This document shows, in pieces, positions 22,290-33,702 of a stretch of 64,000 bases of DNA. Position numbers and translations under genes: made by a program. The notes beneath the pieces are model-generated. The model worked only from the letters and a program-made list of their open reading frames with translations, was not told where the DNA came from and made no database searches. Source of the DNA: Heloderma charlesbogerti (lineage: Eukaryota > Chordata > Lepidosauria > Squamata > Helodermatidae). How positions within the stretch are numbered: the first letter of the stretch is position 1; each line of letters opens with the position of its first letter. The stretch spans positions 186,001 through 250,000 of the forward strand of contig JANEZZ010002702.1 in the NCBI GenBank assembly GCA_026122225.1, given 5' to 3'.

Positions 22290-22795
22290 CACTTGCTTAC
22301 ATAGAACTGCATTTGTCGTGTTGATGTCCATTTTTCCACTATGGAGTGATGCTTTTGGAGCTCTTTGCAATCCCTCTTTGTTTTAACTTCCCTAAATAAT
22401 TTCATGTAGTCAGCAAACTTTGCCACCTTGCTGCTTAGTCCTAGTTCCAGATCATTTATTATTATTACTAGTATTATTATTACTACTACTACTACTACTA
22501 TTATTATTTTTACATTTGTTATTATTACATTTATATCCTGCCCTTTTCCCTCTTGCAAGTAATGCAAGGCAGCTTCCATGGGCAGCCTCCTCCTCCATTT
22601 TATCCTCACAACAACCGTGTGAGGTAGGTTAGGCTCAGAGTCAGTGAGTGGCCCAAAGTCACCCAGTGAGCTTCATGGCCAAGTGAGGACTAGAACCCAG
22701 ATCTCCCAGGTTCCAGTCCAAGATTCTAACCACTACACCACACTGTCTTTATGAACAAGTTCAAAAGCATTGGTCCCAATACAGATCCCTGCTAT
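22290..22795 (-). mobile_element. CR1/L3-like LINE RT fragment split by a SINE
   Basis: Minus-strand pieces 22795-22755 (decayed GSVLGP-type text followed by LVHK) and 22462-22290 (INDLELGLSSKVAKFADYMK, then LFREVKTKRDCKELQKH) are consecutive parts of one RT. The FADD box is changed to FADY. The SINE at 22463-22752 lies between them. Confidence 0.65.
22463..22752 (-). mobile_element. MIR-like CORE-SINE
   Basis: On the minus strand it begins with tRNA-like GTGGTGTAGTGGTTAGA and a B box GGGTTCTAGTCC. It then carries a MIR-type core (CACTGACTCTGAGCC, CTACCTCACACGG, TTGTTGTGAGGATAAAATGG). It ends in AGGGCAGGATATAAATG plus an A/T tail that has grown into a (TAC)n/(TTA)n microsatellite at 22462-22510. 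It is inserted in the CR1/L3 fragment. Confidence 0.75.
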
Positions 22796-22799
22796 CTAA

Positions 22800-23157
22800 A
22801 AGTGCAATATGTTTAAAAATTTAAGCAGGAAAGCAGTGAATACCCTTTTAAGTTGTTAAACAAATGAAATTATGCCACACAAAAAGTCTTATGAATGGTT
22901 TATAGGGAAAATTAAATGCAGAAGAACATCATATACAGTAGTAAAATGTGAAACATGCAATGATTACAAAGAAAATACATGTGATACACTACAGTGTAAC
23001 ACTTGATAAGGCCTATTTAAACAAAACAAAAACAATGTCAGTAGGCCCAAAACAATGTTAGTAGGCCTAAATAAGCCCAGCAGCAGTTTCAGTTGTACTT
23101 AGCTGTACTTAAACTTAAACCAATCCAAACTAGTTAAATGCAGTGTTTGAAGGTTTC
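22800..23157. other. No gene recognised
   Basis: AT-rich sequence. A short duplicated phrase (AAAACAATGTYAGTAGGCC) occurs near 23030 and 23050. Confidence 0.3.
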
Positions 23158-23165
23158 AGTTAAAC

Positions 23166-23842
23166 TAGGGATGGCGGAGAATTTCTCCCCGAAACTTCGG
23201 GGGGCCGAGCACCAACGTGTTCGGCCCCCCCGAACAAGTTTCGGGGAGAAATTCTCCGCCCCCCGCACCCCCCCCCGGGACGGGACTTACCTTTGCTCAT
23301 TGTCCCTCCCGGCGGCGGGTCCGGCCAGCGGTTCGGCGGGTGTTCGTGCGGGGCGGGAGCGGCAGCCGGTCTTTTGACCGGCTGCCGCCGCCGCCATTCC
23401 AATAAAAGAAAAAAAAACAAAAACGTCCCCGTGATAGGCTATGTGATGATTAACGTAGCCTATCACGGCTAGATTTGCAAAGTCAGCCGTGATAGGCTAC
23501 GTAAATCGTCACGTAGCCTATCACGGGTGACTTTAAAAAAAAAAAAAAAAAGCGCGTACGGATAATGGCGGCCCCCATAGGGAGCCGCCATTCCCATTCC
23601 TTATTTGGTCGCTGTAGTCTACGTAAAGATTTACGTTTTGTTTTTTTAAAAACGGGAAGCCTCCTCCCCGGCCTGAATTTTGGCCGGGCGAGGCGGGAAA
23701 CCTCCCCCCCGGCCTGAATTTCGGCCGGGTGAGGCGGGAAGCCTCCCCCCCCGGGCTGAACTTCGCGGGGGGAACAGCGAAGCGCCTCTCCCCCACCGCG
23801 AACATGCTTCGACGACAGGTAAGTGACTTTCGTCCACCCCTA
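23166..23842 (+). mobile_element. Palindrome-array hAT-type element, copy D
   Basis: TAGGGATG start and CACCCCTA end, with a perfect TSD AGTTAAAC at 23158-23165 and 23843-23850. A 5' foldback (GGCGGAGAATTTCTCC, CGAAACTTCGGGG with CCCCGAACAAGTTTCGG) is followed by A/T-core palindromes at 23432-23468 and 23490-23527, a CpG-rich palindrome around 23563-23597, and three tandem 'GCCTGAATTT(T/C)GGCCGGG' units at 23671-23765. An outward donor-like AGGTAAGT lies at 23817-23824 and its inverted counterpart ACTTACCT at 23285-23292. Confidence 0.9.
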
Positions 23843-23850
23843 AGTTAAAC

Positions 23851-25335
23851 AACAGTATGGTCCAATATTTTAGAGAAAAGGAAGAGAGTGAGGAGCAGAA
23901 GGGGGGATTAAAAGGAATGTATAGCTAGCTACCTCTGCAGATTCCAAGCAGAGCTCTGAAGACCAAGCTTTCATGGACCCAGAGGAAGGTTGAAAGACAC
24001 CTCTCCTAGAATCCAGAGTGTAGACCTCAGCAAAGTCCAGGTAGGGCAAATTAGTCCAGGTAGAGAGTGAAGACAATATTTGAAATTGAAAAGTGTTGTG
24101 AAGCCCATGCTTCACCAGTGATCAAAATAAAATGGTGGGCAAAAGCTACACCAAACTGCTCAGGTGCCAGGTTCCTGGCTCAGAGAAAATGAGCTTGGGG
24201 AAAGATAGCCCAAAATAGTCTCAAAGCCAAGAGAAAAGATGTTTAAAAAGAGAAAAGATTATTCTTCTTCTCCCAAAAGGGGAGGCAAGAACCAAAAAAA
24301 CCCTCTCAAAACAAATCAAAATCTGCTAATAAAATTCAGAGTTAAGCAAAAGGTAAAAATCAAACAAGCCAGATTAAAACAAATGTTGTTCTTGTCTTTT
24401 CACAGGGTGCCTTTGCTTTCTTTAATCCCTTGACAGCCCTCAATTTTCTGCTTTTTGATTGGCTTTTTTCTGTAGTTGCTAACTGGAAAATCTGGTTCTG
24501 AATGACATAAGGGGGTGGGGCAGAAACCTGCCAGGACAGTGTCTCATTGTTTAAGGCAGCTGATGTTACTCTAGGCCTTATCAGGGTAGATGGGAACACT
24601 CTGGACTCGTGGAGCTGCTGGCTGCAGGGAGTAATAAATGTAACCTTTTCTCCTACTGCTCCATCGTTCCATGGCTTGACCACAGCTTTGTCAGCACAAT
24701 TACCAGCTTCTCAAACTCCAGGCAGCAAAACTTTCTGCCCTCAAGGAAAGACAGGCCTGCATATGAAGCGAAGTTTCACTCCCATTCTATGTCATAGCTT
24801 CCTTTGAAGCCCTCTGTTCCCAGCACTTGAATCCAGAAAGGGACCTTAGTAACACAAATGATTAAGGGGAAAGGGGGGGGGAGTGGAGGAAGAAGGGGAA
24901 CAGCTGGGAGTGCAGACCAGTAAACAGCAGCAATGGGGTCTGGTCACACTGAGGGAATTGTTTGTCTGCGTACACACACAGAGAGGACCCAGAAACTCAG
25001 TTACCAGCTGCTGCTGCTGCTGCTGCCGCCGCTGCCTTTTCTCTACACGGCAGTTATTCCCCTCCCCCCACATTCCAAGTGCCAGCTTATGAAATCTCAT
25101 AGGGATTCATTATACCAATAAAAATTATTTAAAAATAAGTAAATTGGATTTTTTTTAAAAAAGAAATTCCATTCCACCAACTGCAATAGAAAGGGAATAG
25201 GAAAACATATATGGTTTTCATATATAGCGTCCAGCTGTTTGGCAAGTGATGGACACAAACGGCTGCCAACACATGTTTTCAGTGTCAAAACTGCATGACT
25301 GAGTATTTATTTTATTTTTTCTGTTAACTTCCCTT
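23851..25335. other. No gene or named repeat recognised
   Basis: Contains a G-run near 24872, a (CTG)n-like run at 25008-25030 and A/T-rich stretches. Open frames on both strands are short. A small degenerate unit related to 17437-17990 begins at about 25350. Confidence 0.35.
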
Positions 25336-26780
25336 TCTCCCTCACTCTTTAACCAATCTTCCTGAAATTTTCAGGTTATGTAAAATAGACATTTCTGTCT
25401 GGCAGTGTGATTTTCAGAGAGATTGGTGAAACTCTTTCAATTTTATTAAGGTTAGAATAACCCACCCTCCTGATTTTCATTTAACATGGCGTAATCCTTT
25501 TTTGATTGATTGCCTTATCTAGTGGAGGCACAACTGTGCCTCCAATAATAAATAGTTCATCATCATGCTCTACAGAAGAGCCATATATGCCCACAGCCTC
25601 CCCTGCAGGTTCCTTTTCAGTTCTGTGGTCCAATGAATATTGTGTTCTGCAGTTAGAGATGGGTTAGAACACACCTTTGGTCCATAAGTCCATTCCATCC
25701 TATTTCCACATTCATCTGCATTTTTTAAAAAAATCCACGCACAAAGGTGCATCTAAATATGGACAGCTACATTCTGATCTGCACATTAATTTGGGAGGTG
25801 TGGATCAGGTCAGTTCATATTAGAATTGGTAAAGATTGCATTCCTCAGGCTTCCCTATCCACAATGCATTGGCCTTCCCTAGAGGAAAGGCATGCACAAG
25901 GTAGCCATTTGAAAAGGAGAACAGCAACTCTTGTACTTGTAACAGTTGTGTAAGAAAGGATTTTGGCTGGTGCAGCTTGTTATGCAGAAGTGAGGAAAGC
26001 TGAAAGTGCTGAAATTCTCACTTCTGCATAATTTAAACATACAGGAACCTCATCCTCTTTGGCATCTGGTCTCCCAAGGTTATGCTACTCACTCCAAGGT
26101 CAACCAGTTCTCCAAAGCCTCCCAGGGCCAGTCCCAGCCATGTCTTGGATCACCCAGAGCTCTACCTTGGCTTTCTCTCTGCTGATCCCACTTTTCTCTG
26201 CCAGGCACAAGCACATGCCAAACCCTGCCTGTCCTGTGTCTTTTCCCTGATGCCTGCCAGCCCCAGCTCTGGCTTTATTTCCTCATCATCCACAATTCTT
26301 GCAAAGTGAGCAGAATGAAATACAGATGCAAAATGTGCTCGTAAGAATCCCCTCTCTTGCACCCATCTGCCAGAGAATAGATTTTAATCTTTAATCCATG
26401 AGCAATCAGTGAACACCAGTGAATTGCAAATTACAGATGTTTTACTGTCTTTGGCATTTTAAGCTTCTCCACTGCTACTCGCAGCCTTCCCTCTTCTGCA
26501 TGCAGCGGATGCTACGCACCATCACCAAAACCATATGACACTGTCATCATTTAGTAATTAAACCTTTATTCACTTTAAATACACAAAGCTGGCTGGGGAG
26601 GCAGCTATGAAGAAGCTTTTAACCCTTTCCTAATGCACAATGTATGTATATGTGAAGTCCAGGGGGTGGGGGGAGTGGAAGCAAAGAGGCAGATGCCACA
26701 CCTAGATTTCAACTTCTGTTGGTCTTGCTTCTTCCTTACACAATACTGTCTTGCAGATTTGCAGGCATAGCTCCATCAAA
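25336..26780. other. No gene; one diverged repeat unit
   Basis: 25350-25430 resembles the tandem units of 17437-17990. 25653-25745 begins TAGAGATGGG and may be an old hAT end. Nothing else is supported. Confidence 0.3.
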
Positions 26781-26785
26781 GACCA

Positions 26786-26910
26786 GGAGTGTTTCAACCA
26801 ACGATTTGCTCAGAGCTGGCTGTGTGTTGAGGTTGTTAGGGATACATGACGTCACGGCCATCCAGCAGCCGCCCCGGAGCTTATCAGGGAAAACCTGGAT
26901 TCCCTGAGAC
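26786..26910 (+). repeat. Unclassified repeat U3, copy 1
   Basis: Shares order and text with 41765-42000 and 62318-62560: GTGTTTCAACCAACGATTT, GGCTG, then ATGACGTCACGGCCATCCAG and a CATCAGGGAAAACC-type end. It includes the palindromic CRE octamer TGACGTCA at 26847-26854. Confidence 0.5.
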
Positions 26911-26917
26911 TGCTTAA

Positions 26918-27480
26918 AGTCCGATTCTTTTCCTTAAGTCAGGTTCTTCCTGGTATAGTTGTTGTATGCCCCAACCCCCGCTTTTAGCTCGGGTATGCTA
27001 GCCCTGCCCAGAGGTGTGTCTTTCACCATGGCCCCAGTCAAGGGGTGCTTCGTCCCATTGTGATGAATGAGGCTTGCCCTCTGAATGCCCACAGAAATAA
27101 CAGAGATCCCCCTGAATTGACATGGCACAGTTTAAAGCAGTAAAGCATGATCTTGAGGCTCCAGTTCTCCTTTGTTTGGTCTATTGCCTTAGGAAGAAAC
27201 TACTTCCACCCTTCATTATAGAGATCCTGTGGGTTAAAATGGGGACTGGTTTCTGTCTTTGTGTCCGTCCGTCCCCTCACCTTTCCCAGCGCAAGTCTAC
27301 TCAGAAGTAACTCCCTTTGTGCTCAATGAGGCCTGCTCCTGAAATGCAGGTGCATCTGGACTTTCAGGGGAAAGGAGAAAGGGGGGGAGCCTCTCTTATT
27401 GGTTGAGCACCCCATACCAGTCAGATGATGTTCACCCCAATCACCACCCCCACCAGGAAATATGTTCTGTGAAGCAATTT
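26918..27480 (+). repeat. Interspersed repeat R, plus-orientation copy
   Basis: Starts CCGATTCTTTTCCTTAAG and runs through GCCCCAACCCCCGCTTTTAG, CTACTCAGAAGTAACTCC and GCCTCTCTTATTGGTTGAGC. This is the reverse complement of 6430-7430 in the same order but shorter. It directly abuts the CR1/L3 copy at 27485. Confidence 0.6.
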
Positions 27481-27484
27481 TTAC

Positions 27485-28530
27485 TGCTGCAGAGAGCCTG
27501 CTCATGGAGCTCTGCATGGACCAAAGTAGGAATAAACTGAAATTTCCTGCACTGGAGGGATGTAAACAGTGGTGTCCACCAAGGATCTATATTGGGATCA
27601 GTGCTTTTTAATTTGTTCATAAATGATCTGGAGTTAGGGGTGAGCAGCAAAGTGACCAAGTTTGCTGATGACACAAAATTACACAGAGGGGCAAAGGGGG
27701 GCAAAAAGGGTCAGTAGAGAGCTACAAAAAGATCTCTCTAGAGATGTGAATACTGGGGTGGGGGGTGGGGGAGGGGCTGGGAAGCAGGGGGAGGAAATTA
27801 AAAAACGCTGGAAAGTCTCTCCCATTTTTTCCCAAAAGACAAGAAAAAAGGAATCTTGGGAAAAAAACCCTCTAGTTTTTCCATTTTTTTTCCAGTTCAA
27901 CACCCCCACCCTGAGTTTTATTTCAGGTCTTCACATCTCTAGATCTCTCCAAACTGGGGGCAACTGACTTTAAAATGGCAAAAAAAGTTCAGCATAAGCA
28001 AGTGTATAATGATGTACATTGGTGCAAAAAATACTAATTTCACATATACGCTGATGAGATCTGAGTTAGCAGTGACTGGTCAGAAAAGGGGTCTTGGGAT
28101 CATAGTGGATAGTTCGATGAAAACATTGGTCCAAGTGTGTGCCTGCTGTGAAAAAGGCAAATGCCATGTTGTCTATTATTAAGAATCAAAAATAAAACCG
28201 CCAATAATATAATGCTTTTATACAAATCTATCGTGTACTACACTTGGACTACTATGTACAGTTCTGGGCACTGTACCTCAAAAAGGAGGAAAAGGTGCAG
28301 AAAATAATCAAAGGGCTGGAGCAACTCCCCTATGAGGAATGGTTACAACATTTGGGGCTTTTTAGCATTAATAAAAGGTGAGCGGGGGGGGGGGGGGACA
28401 TGACACAGGTGTATAAAATTATGCATGGTAAGGCAAAAGTGGATTAGGAATTGTTCTTCTCCCTCTCTCATACTATTAGAACCTGGGGTCATCCTATGAA
28501 GCTCAGTGGTACTTCACACAACATGTTGAC
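27485..28530 (+). mobile_element. CR1/L3-like LINE, RT fragment to 3' region
   Basis: Broken frames include [30 protein letters not shown], post-RT residues SIVYYTWTTM and the C-terminal HTIRTWGHPMKLSGT. It is interrupted by the small hAT at 27739-27941. Confidence 0.7.
27739..27941. mobile_element. Small hAT-type MITE with perfect TSD
   Basis: Inverted ends TAGAGATGTGAA (27739) and TTCACATCTCTA (27941), flanked by a perfect 8-bp TSD GATCTCTC at 27731-27738 and 27942-27949. It is 203 bp. The interior has an imperfect foldback of TTTTCCCAAAAGAC / TCTTGGGAAAAAAACC. It interrupts the CR1/L3 RT frame. Confidence 0.9.
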
Positions 28531-28540
28531 TTGGTTCGCT

Positions 28541-29325
28541 TAGGGATGTACGAAAGTCACTTACCTTTTGCGGATTATGTTGATGGGGGGGGAGGCGCTC
28601 CGTCCCTCCCCCCGGAATCCTGGACGGGGGGGAGGCGCTCCGTTCCTCCCCTCCCCCGGAATTCTGGCCGGCCGGCTGTGCTCCGCAGGGATTCTGCGGA
28701 GCTGCCGGCCGGCTCTGCCAGCAGCCGGACATCCAGCCGCTGGCTAGCAGGGACACAAATGGCGGCGGCTGTAGCTGCCACCGTTTGCGTCCCTGCAGTC
28801 AGCCATGATAGGCTACGTAAATGTTTACGTAGCCTATCATGGCTGACTTTAAAAAAAACAACAACAACAACGCGCATACGCAAATGGCGGCGGCCACGGC
28901 CACCACCATTTGCGTTCCTTATTTTGGCACGTCTTAGTCTACATCAAGATTTATGTAGACTAAGACATGCCAAAATAAGGAACGCAAATGGCAGCGGCCG
29001 TGGCCGCCGCCATTTGCGTACGCGCGTTGTTGTTGTTGTTTTTTTAAGTCAGCCGTGATAGGCTAATTAAATCTTTACGTAGCCTATCATGTCCTTTTTT
29101 TTTTTTTACAACTGGAAATGGCGGCAGTGGCAGCCGGTCAGAAGACCAGCCACCACCGAACCGCCGCCGCCGCTGCCGGAGCCGCCACCGCCAGGAAGAT
29201 CCTCCCCAGGTAAGTCTCGTCCCGGGGGGCCGGGGGGCAGACTGTTCCGCCACCGATTTCGGGGGGCCGAATGCGCTGGCATTCGGCCTCCCCGAAATCC
29301 GTGGTGGAATTCTCTGACATCCCTA
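28541..29325 (-). mobile_element. Palindrome-array hAT-type element, copy E
   Basis: TAGGGATG start, CATCCCTA end. Flanks GTTCGCT and GTTCGCAT match apart from one missing base. Six palindromes alternate: CpG type at 28750-28800, A/T type 28803-28850, CpG 28868-28916, A/T 28928-28970, CpG 28973-29025 and A/T 29050-29092. Donor-like sites point outward at both ends: ACTTACCT at 28559-28566 (minus) and AGGTAAGT at 29208-29215 (plus). Confidence 0.9.
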
Positions 29326-29398
29326 GTTCGCATGCAACAAACAACTCATGGTCACCTAGCAACTCACCTACTTCTGCTCCTTTCAACTCCATGTTGTA

Positions 29399-29517
29399 CA
29401 AACCCAGAACTCTGAGTTGTTAAGGAAAAAACAACCCAGAGTTTTAACCTGAGAAGAAATCATGGGCTAAAACTCTGGGTTGTTTCTCCCTCAACAACCC
29501 AGAGTTCTGGGTTTGCA
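29399..29517. mobile_element. Foldback (MITE-like) sequence
   Basis: Arms of about 48 bp containing AAACCCAGAACTCTG and AACAACCCAGAGTTTTA (29400-29450) are mirrored at 29470-29517 around a loop of about 20 nt. Copy E is inserted just beside it. No TSD was identified. Confidence 0.6.
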
Positions 29518-29599
29518 CATCACAGAGGAAATGTTCTCCCCTCCAAACTATTAGAAGGCAGATTTAATACAACTCCAATGAATAACAGATACTCCTCCC

Positions 29600-29715
29600 T
29601 CTCCCCTGCTTTCTCCTTTCCCCTGAAAGTCCAGATGCACCTGCATTTCAGGAGCAGGCCTCATCGAGCACAAAGGGAGTTACTTCTGAATAGACTTGTG
29701 CTGGGAAAGGCGGTG
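29600..29715 (-). repeat. Interspersed repeat R fragment
   Basis: Reverse complement of 27280-27385 (CCCCTGAAAGTCCAGATGCA, CATTTCAGGAGCAGGCCTC, GGGAGTTACTTCTGAATAGA). Confidence 0.6.
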
Positions 29716-29719
29716 GGAC

Positions 29720-31465
29720 TCAAGTTCTGGGGAGCAAGCACTCTCCAGTGACCTCTTTTCTTCCCCCTCTTCTTTCACCTCCCATACTGTCCTCACCTTT
29801 AGGTTTTGTTTTAAAGAAACAGATCTCCTTGCTTGTGTCCTCCATAGTGACAGATGGATGGGATGTCTGTGAGAGAACAGAGCAGGAACAAGGGAGATGC
29901 AGGAAGTACATGGTGGCCAATTGGCTTTCTCTGTGCGTTGGTCCTCACCCAGGACTGCCATGGGAGGGGCTGCAGGGGGAAGCATTCAGAGAGAGAAAGT
30001 GAGAGAGGGTGGGATTCATACTACATGTCACTTTGCCTGCAGAACACCTATTTATCTCTGATCATTATAAAGTTTAAACAGTAACTATGGCAACTGCTCT
30101 TAAAAGAAACTATTTTTGTTTGTGTTCTTATTTTTGTGAATCTTCCCCTCCTGCCTCACCTGAAAACCTGAATGCTAAAAATACATTCATACTGATTGAA
30201 CAACTATAATTATAAGGTTTACACTTCACCAATGATGGCTTGTGTCACACCTCGAGGCCTGGAACCCAGCTCATGTTTTTCCCAGGTTTCAGCTCTTGGA
30301 CGAGACTGGTTCGCCCTGATCCAGCTGTCTGTCAGTGTGTGTGTGTATGCATGCACACGCACTGGAGCAGCTAAGTAATTCAGACCCTGAACTTAATGGT
30401 CTGTTAGGGGGCCTGTCATGGTTCCCCTTATGACCTGGACCCCTGAACAGCTCCTTAAGAGTCCCATCTTCCATCTTTTAAACTTCTCATTTCCAGTAAC
30501 ATGGGGTTTAGGCTGTAGATATGGGGTGCTGGACACTCCATTCTCCTGGAGTTTTAACCACAACAGTTTACTGGTAAATTAAAGCAAGCAAATCATAACT
30601 AAAGATATTTACATAATAGACCTGAGTGATACAAGAGGCATTAAGAGAAAATAAGTTATTCTACCCTAGCTGCACTTAGACTTCTCCAGGCTGCTTCTTC
30701 CTGCTCTCTCTTCATGTTCTGATCTTCCTCTCTCTGGTCTCTCTCTCACTGGCTTTCTCTCCTGTTATATCCCCTCCTTCCCTAAAACCAAAAGTACTGT
30801 TTCAGACCTGAAGAAATGAAACCTAAATCAGGAAAATAAAATTTAACTAGGGAAATTAAACTACTCTTATCAGGGATACTCCCTCCCAACAAAAAAACCC
30901 CAGGCTTTTAAGCCTGACCTTTTTACCTTGCCTCTGTAGGCCTCAAACTTTCACAGGGCCCCTTTAGACAGCACTGTGTATTACTTCAGCTGTGAAATAT
31001 GCAACTAATATTTGTCTTCTCCACCCCATCCCCACCATTCCATGATTTTCAATTGCTTTTACATCCATGACATGTTAGAGTAAACAACAACTAATTGCCG
31101 ACCCCTTTAGTTAAGGTGAATCACCAAAAACAAGGTTCCACCATTATAAGCCTCAAAATTCCACCACTTATAAAAATGACACCTGTTGAGCTAATAAGTT
31201 GAATCATGGTATCCATGATCTATCTGTTGAGGCCTGCAATTATACAAAATTTCAAACCAATCTGCTAAACATTGCCCCCAGGACAGCAAGTTAAAATGCA
31301 CTGAAAATTGACACATTTGCACTTTTCCCCAGTATATTAGGCAGTATATTGAGCTTTTGCTATTGAGTGGTATAGAAATGTAATAAATATAAATAAATTT
31401 ATAAATTCAGTCTGTTTATAGACTGTTTATAAATTCAGTCTGTTTATAAATTCACTCTATAAATT
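29720..31465. other. No gene recognised
   Basis: No coding support. A LINE-like 3' tail (GTATAGAAATGTAATAAATA) lies at about 31368-31400, followed by a short duplicated TTCAGTCTGTTTATA phrase, just before the CR1 5' end at 31479. Confidence 0.35.
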
Positions 31466-31478
31466 CCTAAATTCAGTC

Positions 31479-31925
31479 TGTTTCCCATCTCCTAGCTGAG
31501 CTGAGCAGAGGATGCTGCTCCAGCTAGTCTAGGGGCTATACAAGGAAGCAAGCTCCCAGAGAGCGAGCAAACAGGGAGAGCAAAAAGGAAGTGGCCAGGG
31601 GAGCTGCAGTGGGAGAGGAGACAAAGGCAAAGTGGTGAGTGGGCTGGAGTAAGCCCAGGGGGCTGTCCTTTCCATCCCGAGTCTCCGTGTGCTCACCATG
31701 TGCTCCTGAGAGCTCCAATTGAATTGAGGGGGTGTGGCCTGAGTAATCCCAGCAGCTGTGTGGGCAGGAAGTTTCAGTCTGTTTCCCGTCTCCTGACTGA
31801 GCAGAACAGAGGAAGCTGCTCCAGCTGGTCTAGGAGCTATACAAAGCAGCAAGCTCCCAGAGATCAAGCGATTAGAGAGAGCAAACAGGGAGAGCAAACA
31901 GGAGTTGACCAGGGGAGGTCAAGGG
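31479..31925 (+). repeat. Two tandem 5' UTR monomers of CR1 copy B
   Basis: The block starting CAGTCTGTTTCCC at 31475 and containing CTGCTCCAGCT, GCAAGCTCCCAGAGA and AACAGGGAGAGCAAA recurs from 31776, a period of about 301 bp. The same duplication, with a period of about 338 bp, heads copy A. Confidence 0.75.
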
Positions 31926-32067
31926 GGAGACCCTAACATCTTTTTCATTAAAAAAAAAATTTTTCTTATAACACACACTTCCATAACAGGGGGACTGTTT
32001 TTTAACCTCCAGGAACAGGCTATCCCAGGACAATCAGAAAGATAGAAACATAAAGGGAATAGAGACT

Positions 32068-33262
32068 ATGGAAGGAAAAGGCACTCCAGTGGTGGTGACC
32101 TGCAAGTTGTGTGCCATGTTTGTTTTCCTGCCTGAGATCATAGAATCATAGAATAGTAGGGTTGGAAGGGGCCTACAAGGCCATCAAGTCCAACCCCCTG
32201 CTCAATGCAGGAATCCAAGTCAGAGCATCCCTGACAAATGGCTGTCCAGCCTCGTCTTGAAGGCCTCCAGTGTGGGAGAGCCCACCACCTCCCCAGGTAA
32301 TTGGTTCCATTGTCAACATGGCCTACACGTGGAACAAGTGCAAGTTGATCTAGCTGTTGGAAGAAAAAGTAAGAGGACTGGAGTGGCGACTGTCAACCCT
32401 CCAGGGAATAAGAGAAGACAAAGAGTTCTTGGAAGGAACGGTGGAACTACAGCAGCAAAGTGAAGAACAGAAGCTAGAAGAGCAACAGCAAGCTGAGGCA
32501 GAAGAGGAAAATGCTGAGGTGAGAAAACTGAAGTAGAGGATACTCCTTGGAAAAGGGTGACAGTTAGGAGCAGAAGAACTAGAAGCCACTCTACACCAGT
32601 GGAAGCATTGGAACTATGGAACCATTCCCAGGTACTTGAGGATGAGACTGGAGGATAGCCTGCAGAGGAGGAATTACAGGGGAACCTGCATGACAGCGAG
32701 CAAGAGGCTGAAGGTCAGTCAAGCGGAGGTGATGAAACCAAGGCCTAGAACGAGAAGAGGAGGAGGAGTGGGATACGCCTTGCTGCATGGGACTGAAACC
32801 CATTTATGTCGCAAAGACCAATGGATTCGCCAGGTATGCTGCCTCCCAGGAGGACGGATTCGAGACGAGACGGAAGGGTTGCCTACACTCATAAAGCCCA
32901 CCGGCAGGTATCCCTTTCTTCTCATCCATGTGGGAACAAATGATACTGCCAAGCAGAGCTACGAAGAAATCATGTCAGACTTTGAAGCTTTGGGAAGGAA
33001 ACTCTAGAACTCTGGGGCCCAGATATTTTTCTCTTCCATCCTTCCAGTAGTTAGAAGAGGGATAGAAAAGGAAAGAAAAATACTCTGGGTGAATGACTGG
33101 CTACAAAGGTGGTGCTGGCATGAGAGATTTGGATTCTGGGTCCACGGGCTATACTTCCTGGAAGATGGACTGTTGGCAAGGGACGGGTTGCACCTCACAA
33201 AGGCTGGGAAGAATGTGTTTGGCCACAGCATGAAGAACTTCATCAGGAGGGCTTTAAACTGA
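32068..33262 (+). pseudogene. CR1 copy B ORF1, zinc-binding/esterase protein, broken
   Basis: Same plan as 34396-35445. It has an N-terminal CKLC zinc-binding pair, a coiled-coil-like Gln/Glu-rich stretch, then the SGNH esterase (HVGTNDT; DGLHLTKAGKNVFGH). The GDS block is degraded near 32760-32800. The reading frame is broken by a CR1 3' fragment inserted at 32137-32314, by indels and by stop codons such as TAG at about 32656. Confidence 0.8.
32137..32314 (-). mobile_element. CR1 3'-end fragment inside CR1 copy B ORF1
   Basis: Begins with the inverted ATGATTCTATG-type tail and ends in WNQLP-coding sequence. It sits between CCTGAG and AACATGGCC, which are adjacent in the uninterrupted ORF1 apart from a few bases. 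Confidence 0.85.
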
Positions 33263-33702
33263 ATCCTATGGGGGAGGGAGATGTAAAGTTGGAGGTAACA
33301 ATGGATGAAGGCTCATGCACCACAGTGGAGAGAACAGCTCTAATAGCACCCAATAATAGTCTTCAGACACATGTAGGAAAAAAGCCAGACTAAGCACATG
33401 GTCTTCAATGTCTATATACAAATGCCCAGAGTTTGGGAAACAAACAGAATGAACTTGAACTCTTAATACAGGAGGGAAATTATGACTTGATAGGTGTAAC
33501 TGAGACTTGGTGGGATGACTCTCATGACTGGAATACAGCAATTGAAGGCAAAGTGGTGATATACTTGTTCAAAAAGAACAGGAGGAAGAGAAAGGGAGGT
33601 GGGGGTGCACTGCATGGGAAAAATACATATCTCTGCACAGAAATACAGGAGGATGAGCTTGGTGGCCCCATTGAGAGCATCTGGGTTAAAAGAAACCCAG
33701 AT

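Noticed and set aside
22420..22632. Leu-rich 70-aa open frame
   Set aside because: It is a translation of the (TTA)n/(TAC)n tract at the SINE tail.
30400..31000. Possible LTR-type sequence
   Set aside because: No paired terminal repeats, primer-binding site or gag/pol frames are visible in the window.
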